A stretch of DNA of 64,000 bases from Gnetum montanum. Its lineage: Eukaryota; Streptophyta; Gnetopsida; Gnetales; Gnetaceae. Under the pieces are notes generated by a model. The model made no database searches. It was not told the DNA's origin and saw only the letters and a program-made list of their open reading frames with translations. The stretch covers positions 268,668-332,667 of the forward strand of contig MNCI01035320.1 of assembly GCA_015680685.1 (NCBI GenBank), in the 5' to 3' direction. Numbering within the stretch: position 1 is the first letter of the stretch; each line of letters begins with the position of its first letter. Shown here piece after piece: positions 35,401 to 45,261 of this stretch. The position numbers were made by a program, and so were the translations under genes.

Positions 35401-38400
35401 TTTTTCTAAGTGTTGTTCCACAGTGTGAACTTTTTTTTTTCATGCCATTTTGATGCATGGCTGATTTACGGTGGCATTTTGGTTGCTTGTAGGGACACTA
35501 AGCCTTTTCTCCTCGTTGTTGAGCTAGTTGGGGTACTAACATGGTTTGGCCCCATTGAGGCTGATGAACCTACCCCGGATCTAACTGTTGACAACAATGG
35601 GGTCTAGTTTAGAGAAGGTGCGTGCGAATTCTTGGCCTTCATGTTGGACAATTTCGAAGTGGTTATCTGGTCGCACCTAAGTGAATTGGTGGCACGGAGC
35701 GTACTTGAGGTAATGTTGCCGGGAGCCGCGGAGGGTGTCGCAGTCTTCATGGAAGACATTGATGAGGGGCCGCTTATGATCGAGGGTGGCCCCTCTGGTG
35801 GGCCAAAATCCACTCACCCGTTAATGCACGTATGGGCCCAATTGCCGCGAGGGCGCGATTATCTGAACAATACTCTATTTTTAGCTGCTCGCGTGCACGC
35901 GTTGTTCCAGAACCCTCCCGACATAGTGTACCGGGTGGATAGGTAGGATCGTTCAAGCCTCTTGTTTCTTTCCGACGTTTGGCATTTGCTTCTGTTTTAA
36001 CATCCATTCATTTGTAGGCCCAAAGTTAACCTAGATGGAACTTGCGTTGAGGATGATGGGCTTGCTCTAGCTCGCACTGCTCTAGAGACATTTATGGTAG
36101 GTCCCACCCTTCGTGGAGCTGTTTTAGCTTAAACCAAGGGTGATATTATACATTTTCACAAAATATTCTCTAGAGCATTCACTCAATGTGCAGCTCGTGG
36201 ATGGTTGCATGGAGATTGGTCATCTAAGGAACCAATTTTTCCTCATGACTCTGACTTAGGTAGAACTTCTAAGTCTACAACTGAAGGTAAATGAAAATAT
36301 GTTCTAAATGTGCTAACGTGTTTTGTTCAACTATTGGGGGTTATACTGATATGATGATTTCGAATTGTATTTGCAGTTGATGTACCTCCTGGCGGGGACC
36401 CTATCACAACGGGGTGAACTGAGACTACCCTGTCAATGAAGTTTGGGGAGGTCAATAAGGCTCGAAAATGGTTGTGTACCCATGTCCCACCATTCATTAT
36501 TTGTTGTTTAGACAATGTCGGCCTCATGGAGCTCTTTACGGCCCCAAGCCCTGACATGTCAGTAGCGGAAATGATCGGGATTGTTGACTGCTTCAATGAG
36601 TTTGTCTCCTACTACAACACTTGGATTAAGCGTGTTAAGATAGTTTTCCATCTGTTGCCTGAATTCCTTTCGAACTTATTTGGTGTACCGGCAGATGGTA
36701 TAAATGTAGTTTTAGACAGGGCTCATAAAGAGCTCCAAACGGTTCGTGAATTAGAGGACTGGTTGGGTGTGGCCAAGGGTGCCAAGGGATTCCCTATGCA
36801 GGGGAAAGCAAAGGTTGAGGAGGTGAATGAACTATATCCCCTATTTAGGGCACGGGTATTCCCTAAATCCCTTTCCCAGGTGTGAAGTCTTGGGGTCGAA
36901 GCTGTACGTATCATGCGAACTGCCCTAGAAACTGGAATGCGCTATAATTGGGCCCAATTTTTGTTGTCGGGCCTGCATAAGGAGATAGTGTGATTGCGCT
37001 CGAATGTCGAGGCGCAGTCCCACCTCACCTTTTCCTTCTTTTCCGATTACCTTCGCCTCTTAAGCAAGTTTCTGGTAGTTCGTGTAGACAAAAAGTATGT
37101 TCTACGGGATCAGGGTCAACTATCTTGCCCGTGGATCAACCGCTTGTTCGAAATTGCTGAGTCCCAAGATGCGCCCGAGGGAATTGATGAATCCGTATCT
37201 ATTACAACAGGGGGGTCATATGGTACGTCAATCCACACACGTGACAGTTTAGGATTGGAGCCAGACGACGTACCCTATACTGCGAAAAGAGCAGAACAGG
37301 TCATCAAAGAGACCATTGGCAAGACCAAGTTAAAGCTAACAAAGCGCGAACGCTCAACTGAGGAAGCCTCGAATGTCAACGAGCCATGAGTGAAGCACAT
37401 ACGATTCAAGATGCCTATCCAAGCTAAGTAGACTCATTACACTTATTGCTTTATTGTTTTTGTTTTGTTCATAATTTTTAGTCTGATTGCTTACATGCCA
37501 CTGATACCTTCAGATTTGACTTGAGAAGTGAGGAAGTAGGAATTAGATACAATTACTGAAGAGGAGGAAACTAACACGGAGCTATTGAGCGATGAGGAGG
37601 AGGCCGGCAAGGATCAGGCCGAAAAAACGAAGGAGCTACAGGAGGATACAATGGAGACTGAACTGTTGGACAACCAGAGTGATGTCGAAGAAATCTTCAG
37701 CAGCTTCCTTAAGGGGCAGTTGGACCTTGGCGATCCTCCAAACCCAGAAGGGGACAGAGAACATGGTACATTTTATTTTATGTTTCTCCATTAGCTATTG
37801 TTTGCATGATATTTCACTTTTTTGTTTTCATCCTTTTCAGACGAAGGTAGCGAAACTAGGACGACGCGGCTGGACGTACCGATGAAGACAGTTCCCCCTG
37901 AAAGGACCTCAGAGGTTAGTCCACCCTGCACTCGTGGGCCATTTACTTGGATAAAGATGCCCAGTAAAATGGATTTTTTGGCTAGCATCGCTGAGGAGGT
38001 TGTTGAACGAATTCAGGAAGCTCACCCTGAAATAGGTATAAATATTTCAAATTATTTGCAGCTTTAGAGTTTCACACTCTGTTTTTGTTGTTTTAGCGTT
38101 TGTTCTTTTCGTCTGCATAGGTGCCAAAATAAGATGGGATCCTTCTGAGACAATTAGCATAGAGAGTTTTCCCACATTATCGCCAGAAGTCGAGTAGGTG
38201 CCAAAGCCTGTTTATGAAGAGGTAGCGAAAGGTCTCATTCACAACACCAAGTCACTGTGGACCTGTAGGCGTTTCGTCAAACAGTTGTGGCTATAGATTC
38301 AAGAAAAGGAAAAGGAAGTCTCTGAGTTGTCGGTTGACCGTGACGATCTAAAGGCTCGGTATGAGTTCGCCTCCACCAAATTAAGCAGTAATCGCTCTTG

Positions 38401-39099
38401 GCGGACCTCCGAGGTCACGTATACCAGGTATTGGAATCTGCTCAATCATCATGGATCCCTGACCCGGAGACTAGCGGAGCGTAAGGCCCAAACAAATCTC
38501 CTGAACCTCAAATGTGCAGATTGGAAAGCTTTTTCTTCCAAGGTACGTAAGTGGTGTAAGGATGAAAATACTCACAAACATCATTACAAGAAATCGTTGA
38601 AGGAGGTATCGATTGAAAAGCGTCAACTGGAAATGTTTGTGGAGGGTTTGGGTCTACGCTCTACTTTTGATACTTTTGCTTAAAATACAATTGTTGAGAT
38701 GGAATCGCCTATGATTACATCTACTTCTAGGGAGGTATCTGTAGGAAAATTCCCTTTAAAGCGTCCTACCTGGTTAGCGGTTGACAAGGGGAAGGCCTTG
38801 GCAGATGTTGATCTAGGCCTTGATGGGACCGACTGGACCAGCATCTCAGAAGAGGAAATCCTTCGTCGGCTGGAATTTGGCTTAGGGGGATCCCCTACAG
38901 TAAGCATTTTGTCATTATGAAATTGATTTGCTAAATAATGTTTGAAATTTTTCCTTTCCCTTGTTCTTACGTTGATTGTCTCCTTTTGTATTTTCAGGAT
39001 CAAGGTGATGATGATGTCCAAGAGGCTGGCCCCAGTGGAGCGGGGGCTAATGATGCCAGCAAGTCAAACGGGGAAGATCCTCTCATCTCGGATGTTTAG
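34581..39099 (+). pseudogene. Intron-bearing accessory gene antisense to pol, FCP1/NIF-like N-terminus
   Basis: Proposed exons are 34581-34711, 35493-35942, 36018-36286, 36377 to about 37430, 37514-37765, 37841-38036, 38121-38899 and 38998-39099, with GT-AG borders at nearly all junctions. Every junction I could check keeps the frame (for example GSSHK|DTKPF and EPEIG-type joins); the exon 4/5 donor is unresolved. Exons 1-2 carry KPFLLVVELVGVL, CEFLAFMLDNFEVVIWSHL, the layout of an FCP1/NIF HAD phosphatase domain, but the DxDx(T/V) motif is replaced by ELVGV. Exon 4 has conserved LEDWLG and EEVNELYPLF. Exons 5 and 8 are acidic, and exon 7 looks coiled-coil and ends SISEEEILRRLEFG. In-frame stops are at 35605, 36130, 36415, 36883, 36991, 38195, 38294 and 38681, plus two in exon 5; all could come from CAG, CAA or CGA by C-to-T. 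The gene is collinear with the copy at 10680-14150. Function is unknown. Confidence 0.8.
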
Positions 39100-39665
39100 T
39101 TTATTTTAGTTTTTTGCCATCTTTTTTTGTTGTGAAACTACTCTGACTCAAATTTATACAGGAATTGTAAATTGCGATGAATGAAACTAGTTAATTCTTA
39201 TACTTGTACATCATTTCTTGTATGAAAAACATTTTTTTGTTGCTTTTGAGTTTAATCGCAAACATGAAACGACAATGTAAAATGTTTTGGTTCATTTTTT
39301 TTTGTTTTTTTTCTTGAGGGTAATGCACGGATGTAATCATAAATCGGAGTGTAATGATAAATGAAAGAGGAAAACAAAGTATAAGCACATGCGTAGTTTA
39401 AGGCCATTTCGGGCCACATGCGTAGTTTAAGGCCATTTCAGGCCCTAGTCGTAAACAAGGGACATTTCGAATGACACGGGTGGATTTCTTGGTTGACCGA
39501 TCATTTCTGATCATGGCTAGTTTTATGTCGTTGCGGACATGATAGTTTAACGGCATTTCAGACAGTTGTGTTGTTATCATTTTAGTAGTTTTTTGATTTT
39601 TCTTATTTTTACGTTAGGCGATGTGTCAGTGGGTATTATTCTATATTCGGCGTCCCCTTCGCTAA
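39100..39665. other. Spacer between accessory gene 3' end and protease
   Basis: The first 290 bases are T-rich and likely hold the accessory gene's 3' untranslated region. On the minus strand this is the sequence after protease, where an Ogre-type intron would have its 5' splice site. I could not assign a unique donor. Confidence 0.5.
39390..39570. repeat. Cluster 3 of the repeat, GTTTAAGGCCATTTCGGGCC type
   Basis: About five units, including two nearly identical GCGTAGTTTAAGGCCATTTC copies and a TAGTTTTATGTCGTTGCGGA form that links the GGCC type with the AGTC type of cluster 1. All are in the same orientation as the other two clusters. Confidence 0.85.
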
Positions 39666-40300
39666 TTACATTGAAAGGTAACTCAGCCAAGGGACGTCTG
39701 ATGGAATGGTTCCCGCGTTAGTGTTTTCGGATGTTTCGTTATTTGTTGTGAATTCTGTGTTAGCTATTATTTCTAAGTGAGGAGGTGTATGTATAGTGTC
39801 AGGCGTAGGTGTTTCTTTTTTAGGTGGATATCCTTTCGTGTTTAAAGGATTAGCACTTACCAGTTGTTGTTCATTTACGTCATTTTGTCTAGGCTCTTCG
39901 AGCTTAACCACTGAGCCTTGGTCTATGTCCATGTACGATGAAATGATGGGTGTAGTAGCCTCCCCATGAATGATGATTTCACCACCTTCATAAGGCAAGT
40001 GAATCTCTTGGTGTATAGGGGATGAGACTGCTTTCAGCTGGGCTAACCAGGGCCTTCCTAATATTAGATTGAATCCTTGCATTTCATCGATTACTACGAA
40101 GTCGACGGATGTGGGGAATTGGTCCCCTACTATGAAGTCTAAGTTGATAGTGCCTTTAACTATCACACGTAACCTGCTGAATGATTTCAGGCATGTCGTT
40201 GCAGTTGGTCTGATTAACTCTGTAAGCCCCAGTTGTTCAACAATGGAATATGGTACTATGTTTGTGGTAGCTCCATCATCCACGTGGACCCTATGTATCT
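39666..40300 (-). pseudogene. Element D protease (retropepsin-like)
   Basis: The minus-strand frame has VDDGATTNIVPYSIVEQLGL, the aspartic protease active-site region (Asp-Asp-Gly for the usual Asp-Ser/Thr-Gly). It continues with GFNLILGRPWL, the second conserved hydrophobic-Gly-Arg-Pro-Trp block, then a tail of about 120 residues ending at 39666. The enzyme would cut the Gag-Pol polyprotein in virus-like particles. It shares its frame with the gag region upstream and is separated from RT by 5.7 kb. Confidence 0.88.
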
Positions 40301-42879
40301 TGAATTAGTTTATGCGTATTGTTATGAACATAGGGGCTGTTGTTATCTCCCCTATTTTCTTATCCACCTTGATGTTATCATTGTCGAAACTTAATGGTTT
40401 GGAGGTTGATCCATTAGGCGAGTACATTACCGCATGAATGGAAGGTTCATTTGGGGGCAAATCCTCGCTTACTGGGATCGACGTTAGCATGCGCACCAAG
40501 GCTTCACAATGTGTTTACGATGTTAAAACTAAGTCATACAAGCTTAATGAAGTATTCTTTTGTTTGAGTACTTGCGTGACCTGTGTTAAGGCTATTGCTA
40601 AGTCTCTACTGTTGGGCGTGTTTTTATCAGTGGTGACTTGGTCCATTGGGCCCAATAGTTTTATTTCATGCATTGTTTGTTTTTCGTTTTGGCCCGGGAT
40701 TGTTGATTTAGAAGTATCCTATTTTCTAGATGGTTCACCTTCATGTCCTGTGTTTGGTTGACTGTTAGGTGGCATCATGGGTACTGCGTTAAGTGGAGTG
40801 GGTTTAGGTGGCCCTACAGCTAATCGTTGACGCTCCTTCTCCAAGCGTTCAAGCGTAAGCTTATCCGCTAAGAGTTCTCGCGTGTGGCATGGGGGCGCAG
40901 TTGGTTTTGAGGCCTCAGGTTGCCTTGGGATTCGTATGACATATGGAGTCGGGTGGGGTTGCGATTGGACAGTCGGATGTGGTTGAGCAAGAGTTTGGTT
41001 GGGCACCCTGATGACGTAAGGACTGGGTTTACTTTGCATTTGGGAGGTGGAGGATTTGTAATCATTAGGACTTTCGGGTGTCCTAACGACGTATGGGGTT
41101 GGTTTGGGCGGAGGTTGGACCTTCGCTATTGCGACTGCAGGCGACACTCGGACTGCAAAAGGGGTAGGCCGAGTAGGAGGGGTTGGTAGATTTGAGGTAG
41201 TGACGGTGGGAGGTACACGCACTACATATGGTTTTTGCGGGGCATATGATGGTTGAGGCATGGATGTTGAGGCAGTGGGAGGAATACAGACTATAAATGG
41301 CCTGTGAGGCATTTGTTGTTCATAGTTAGAGTAGGCGGTGTTGATGCTAGGTATTTCAAGTTCATTATCTAGGTAGATTGTGTTAATAACATACTGTGCC
41401 TCCTTGGTATTCAAAGGGTCTTTATACACCCCCATAGCCTAGTTCTGCGATTGGACCGGGTTGGCCTCATCAAAAGTGATTTGGCCCCTATCAATCATTC
41501 ATTGTATGTCTTGTTTCAGGGTGAAATAGTAATCTGTGCCATGCCCATTACGTTGGTGATAGTCGCAGAAGCGGTCCATCCTGAAACCTTTGGGTACTGG
41601 GGGTTCATCCGGCATTGCTAGGCTTGGGTTCTGAACCAGTTGGCAGAACCGATCATGTCTCTGGATAGCAGCAGGGGATAACTATTTATGTTTCATTAAT
41701 CCAGCTTTCAGTAGTTGGTCGAATAGCTGGGATGGTTTCATAGGCAGTGGCGTATATTAGGAGGGTTCTTTCCTGTCAAAGTTTCTTGTACGGTTTTGTG
41801 TTGGGCTCTGCGATGATGATGATTCTAGTGCAGTCGTGGGGGTAGGTTTAGTATAATTATTAAGGGCCACCAGCAGTGTTTTTTGTTGTGCTACATTTTC
41901 TTGTTGCGTTTCTGCTATTGCCGCTATAGTTGCTTTGCCCTTTTCTTTATCCTTTTTACTATGTTGATTTTTAAAGGCTAGATATGCAGGATCATGGCTA
42001 TTTTGAGCCGCCTCCTCTATATATTTAATTTGTACAAAGGCTTGGTTAAGGTTATGCGCATTGAGGTAATATAACTTAGGTTTGAAAAAATCATTAACAG
42101 CCCCCTTTAGAATGGTGAGCAGATATGTCTGTGGGATTGGCTCGTGTAGCTCATTGAGAGTGGCACTCCACCTCTAGATAAATTTTTGTACAGGTTCCAG
42201 AGGTGCTTATTTAACTTGTATGAGGCTGTCAAGTGTCGCTTCAGGTTTCAAGTTATATTTGAACCTGGTCACGAATTGATGTAACAGCTCTTCCAGGGAA
42301 AATATGGAATTTCTCGGCAAGGCCCAGTACCAATTGAGTGCTCTCCCTGCGAGGGACATAGGGAACACTCGCAAAATGGCATGTGGCCATGCCTGGAGTA
42401 ATGCGCATTCTAATCTAAATGTTATAAGGTGAGCATTAGGGTCTGTTTCCCTATTGTATTTAGTTAGTGTAGGCAACGATATACCTTTGGGCAAGATTAG
42501 GAGCGGGATAGAAGGGCTGATGGGGTCATCGTGGTAAAAGTCCACTACCTTCAAGCTGTGTGATGAGCTTAGAGTAAGGCTCTGTGATAGGGATGACATC
42601 ATATGGGGAAGGAATGAACTTTTGCCCTCCTCTGTAGAAGAGTTCGTACTGCCTCTTGACTTCTATTTCGGTTCGGTCCACAGGTAGGCTGACTTGTATT
42701 TTCACGCATATGAAGTTGTACTAGTCTTGAGTTATAACGTTGGATGATGGGTTCCTCCATTGCAACCTAAGGAACCGGCGAGGCCCCGCTGTGGGTTGTA
42801 CTACAGGTTGTTGGATAGCCCTGGTGCCCACGATGTCAGTGACTCGGGTGGTTGTAGCCGTGGCATTTACGGTCTTCAT
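40301..42879 (-). pseudogene. Element D gag, with proline-rich PYVVRVP repeats
   Basis: The likely start is ATG 42879 (MKTVNATATTTRV), with a frameshift near 42600. A Retrotrans_gag capsid-like domain follows (42540-42210; DPNAHLITFRLECALLQAWP, LAGRALNWYWALP). A zinc-knuckle-like FCDYHQRNGHGTDYYF lies near 41575, with one expected cysteine replaced. Next is a proline-rich region (41435-40719) with six copies of P(Y/F)xVR(V/I)P, then a linker into protease. Gag would package the RNA and form the particle. Several in-frame stops are present. Confidence 0.85.
40740..41340 (-). repeat. Six P-Y-V-V-R-V-P peptide repeats in Gag
   Basis: Minus-strand translation gives RPFIVCIPP, KPYVVRVPP, TPFAVRVSP, TPYVVRTPE, SPYVIRVPN and TPYVIRIPR, spaced 22-27 residues and joined by Pro/Ser/Thr/Gln linkers. 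Regular spacing suggests a repeated docking or late-domain-like motif. No family is recognised. Confidence 0.85.
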
Positions 42880-42929
42880 GATGAGCTGTTGAGAATATGT
42901 GGCGGTGAAGGGATATGAAATTAGGGTAC

Positions 42930-43660
42930 TTAGTACAACGTAAATCGTGGTGTATAGTGTATACACTGGGTCTCAGCGTATAGGCTTCAATGTAGACTGT
43001 GTAGACAGCGTATACGTATGCAGCATATAGTGTTAGCGTAGAGAATCTATGATGTAGCATGTGCAGCGTATACTCTTAACAACGTATATAGCGTCAGCGT
43101 ACAGCATAAACAGGGTTAGAGCATGCAGATTGTAGCGTATATAGACGACAGCGTAAATGAGTTTAGGGCATAGATAGACAAAGTCAGCGTAAGGCGTAGG
43201 TGGGATCTATGGCGTAGAGAGTATAGCGTATATGATAGTAGCGCAAAGGAATTTCTGTGTATAGCGTAGACAAAGTCTACAGCATAAAATGTGCAGGGTC
43301 AGCGTATAGCATAGATAGGGTCTACAGCGTATAGCGGATAGCATAAGTTTGGCCGCGTAGAAGTTGGGGATCTTGCAGACAGTTAGTGTACGGTCAGCGG
43401 CGTAAACGTTGAGAGAATTGCGGATGGTAAATTTTAAATAGAGTAAATTTTAAACGGAGCAGCGTAGACGCTTGACAGCGTAGACACTGGATAGTTTGTA
43501 TACGATAAGTTTTAAATCGAGCAGCATAAACGCTGGGAGGTTTTCAGCAGGAATCGGCATATAGTCGGTAGCGTAGACGCTCAACAATGTGGATGCTGGG
43601 GATTTTGCAGGTAAGCTTGGTGTATACTCAACAGCGTAGACGCTAAGAGTTCTGAGATAG
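42930..43660. repeat. AGCGTA array in the 5' leader of element D
   Basis: The leader between primer-binding site and gag has dozens of AGCGTA, AGCATA and GTATAC motifs (for example AGCGTATATAG, CAGCGTAGACGCT). It is non-coding and matches the array in the accessory gene's leader and intron in motif, but not in overall order. Confidence 0.93.
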
Positions 43661-43670
43661 TTTTAGGTGG

Positions 43671-43690
43671 AGGCCCTCCTTCTAGCTCCA
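43671..43690 (-). promoter_or_regulatory. Candidate primer-binding site of element D
   Basis: Five bases inside the 5' LTR, the minus strand reads TGGAGCTAGAAGGAGGGCCT. A PBS starts with TGG, complementary to the CCA end of a tRNA. I could not assign the tRNA from memory. Confidence 0.55.
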
Positions 43691-43695
43691 ATTTC

Positions 43696-44894
43696 TGTAC
43701 TGTCCGAAATCGTCGGTCTCCGGCTGGAAGGAAACAGAAACCGGGGGATCACAGGACATGCACAGAAGACCCTACCTTAACCTGAGGGTGAGCTGGAATG
43801 AACATAGGTAGGGTACCTTGAGTGGTCTACACGCGGATCAGGCAAGGATTTCCTCGAATGTACACCGAGGTGTTATACGCTGGGTTATACGTAAACGACG
43901 TGAAAGATGCAAAACAGAGCATAAACAACGTAATTGATGTAGACAGAGCATAAATGATGTAAATGTAACCGTAAAACAGCCTAAACAATGAACATGCAAC
44001 AATTAATGCAAACTTTGACAGATTTTAGGAAGAAAATGTAACAATGGCATTTAAAAATGAAAGTACAATGCACCGGTCTAACACAGTTGTGGATTGACAC
44101 AAGGCGGATGAAAAGCCCCTGTGGATGCAGGGATGACTGTGGGCTGGTTCACACTGTAGGCACAGCATAGAGGCTATATGCTCAGCGTACAGGGTTGTTC
44201 AGCGTACAAGGTTTTCTGCTCTGGTTCTCAGCGTCTCTCTACTCTCTGGTTTACCCTGGGATCTGCCAACCGACCCCATCTAGTAAAAAAATTGGGGCTT
44301 TTATACAAGTTTTGACATTAGACTCAGGTTGGGAGACACGTGGCACGTTGACCGGGTGCAAAAGCATAAAATTTACAAGTGTACAACATGTTACATTTGC
44401 TGAGCGTATACTTTGTATCAGGCAGGCATAGACTCTAGGCGTATACACTGTGGATGCTGGGCGTATACGCTGGGAGTATACGCTATGGACGTTGGGCGTA
44501 TACGCTGATGGTTGCTGCCTTGTACCAAGTCTTGTTCTACAGTGCTGTTTCCATGCCGTCTTCGGGGATTGGATGCCGGGCGTATGCATCAGTCGTGCAA
44601 GCTAGACGTACTTGTGGGGAGTGTACGCTGGTCGTGCATGTTGGGCATATACGCTGAAAATGTCAGGCATATACGCAGGGCGTATACACTATGGATGTCG
44701 GGCGTATACACTGGGCATATACGCTGTGGATGTGAACTTGAGTGTATACGCTGGGAATGCATACTTAGTGAAATTAACTATCTGATCTCCGAAGTTGCCA
44801 TATTTGATACCAGATGTAGCTGTGGTCGTCTGCGGGTTGCAGTGACCTGCTTCCTGTTAGAAAAGTACTAAGCTCAAAATTTTGTGGTGTTTCA
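43696..44894 (-). repeat. 5' LTR of element D (1199 bp)
   Basis: On the minus strand it starts TGAAACACC at 44894 and ends AGTACA at 43696. The TATA box TATAAAAG is at 44298-44305. GCGTATACGC occurs at 44461-44470 and 44496-44505. It is shorter than the other LTR mainly by loss of some U3 array units. Confidence 0.95.
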
Positions 44895-44899
44895 ATGAT
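44895..44899. repeat. Target-site duplication ATGAT, right copy of element D
   Basis: Matches 27732-27736 exactly, directly outside the LTR end. Confidence 0.8.
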
Positions 44900-45261
44900 A
44901 AAAATAATAAATGAATAAACTAATATATAAAATAAAATAAAATTTTAATACTATTCCAACCTTGTTGGCTTTATTTGACTTGATTTTAACTTCATCTCTC
45001 TCTTATTTTCCATCATTTTTACCTTGTTTTACTTTGTTCCTACCTCATTTTACCTTCATTGGACCTAATCTACCTTGTAGTGACCTTGTATTACCTTACT
45101 TTACATTATTCTACCTTGTTTAGCTTTGGTTTACTATGTTTTGGATCTTATTTTGCCTTATGCTATTCTATTATTGTAGTATTTTTTGCATTATGTTAAC
45201 ATTATTTAACAACTATGTCATGCAAATGCCACTTAATATGCTTTTGGTTGAAATGCAGGAT
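44900..45261 (+). repeat. Upstream flank of element C pol with TACCTTG-type repeats
   Basis: From about 45025 to 45135 there are seven or eight degenerate units of the TTTTACCTTGTTTTAC type spaced 12-20 bases. The sequence then runs to an acceptor-like GAAATGCAG at 45250-45260, directly before a segment corresponding to the pol start of element D. No gene is visible. Confidence 0.55.

Larger units (their letters stand above)
27737..44894 (-). mobile_element. Element D: complete 17.2-kb Tat/Ogre-like LTR retrotransposon
   Basis: On the minus strand the order is LTR (44894-43696), primer-binding site, leader with AGCGTA arrays, gag, protease, a 5.7-kb block holding an opposite-strand accessory gene, pol, 3' untranslated region, polypurine tract and LTR (28989-27737). 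LTR ends are TG...CA. A 5-bp duplication flanks the element. The second RNase H in pol assigns it to the Tat lineage. By eye about 30 of the first 400 aligned LTR bases differ, mostly transitions, so insertion is not recent. All coding regions carry stops, so it is not autonomous now. It inserted about 350 bases upstream of the pol of element C. Confidence 0.93.
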
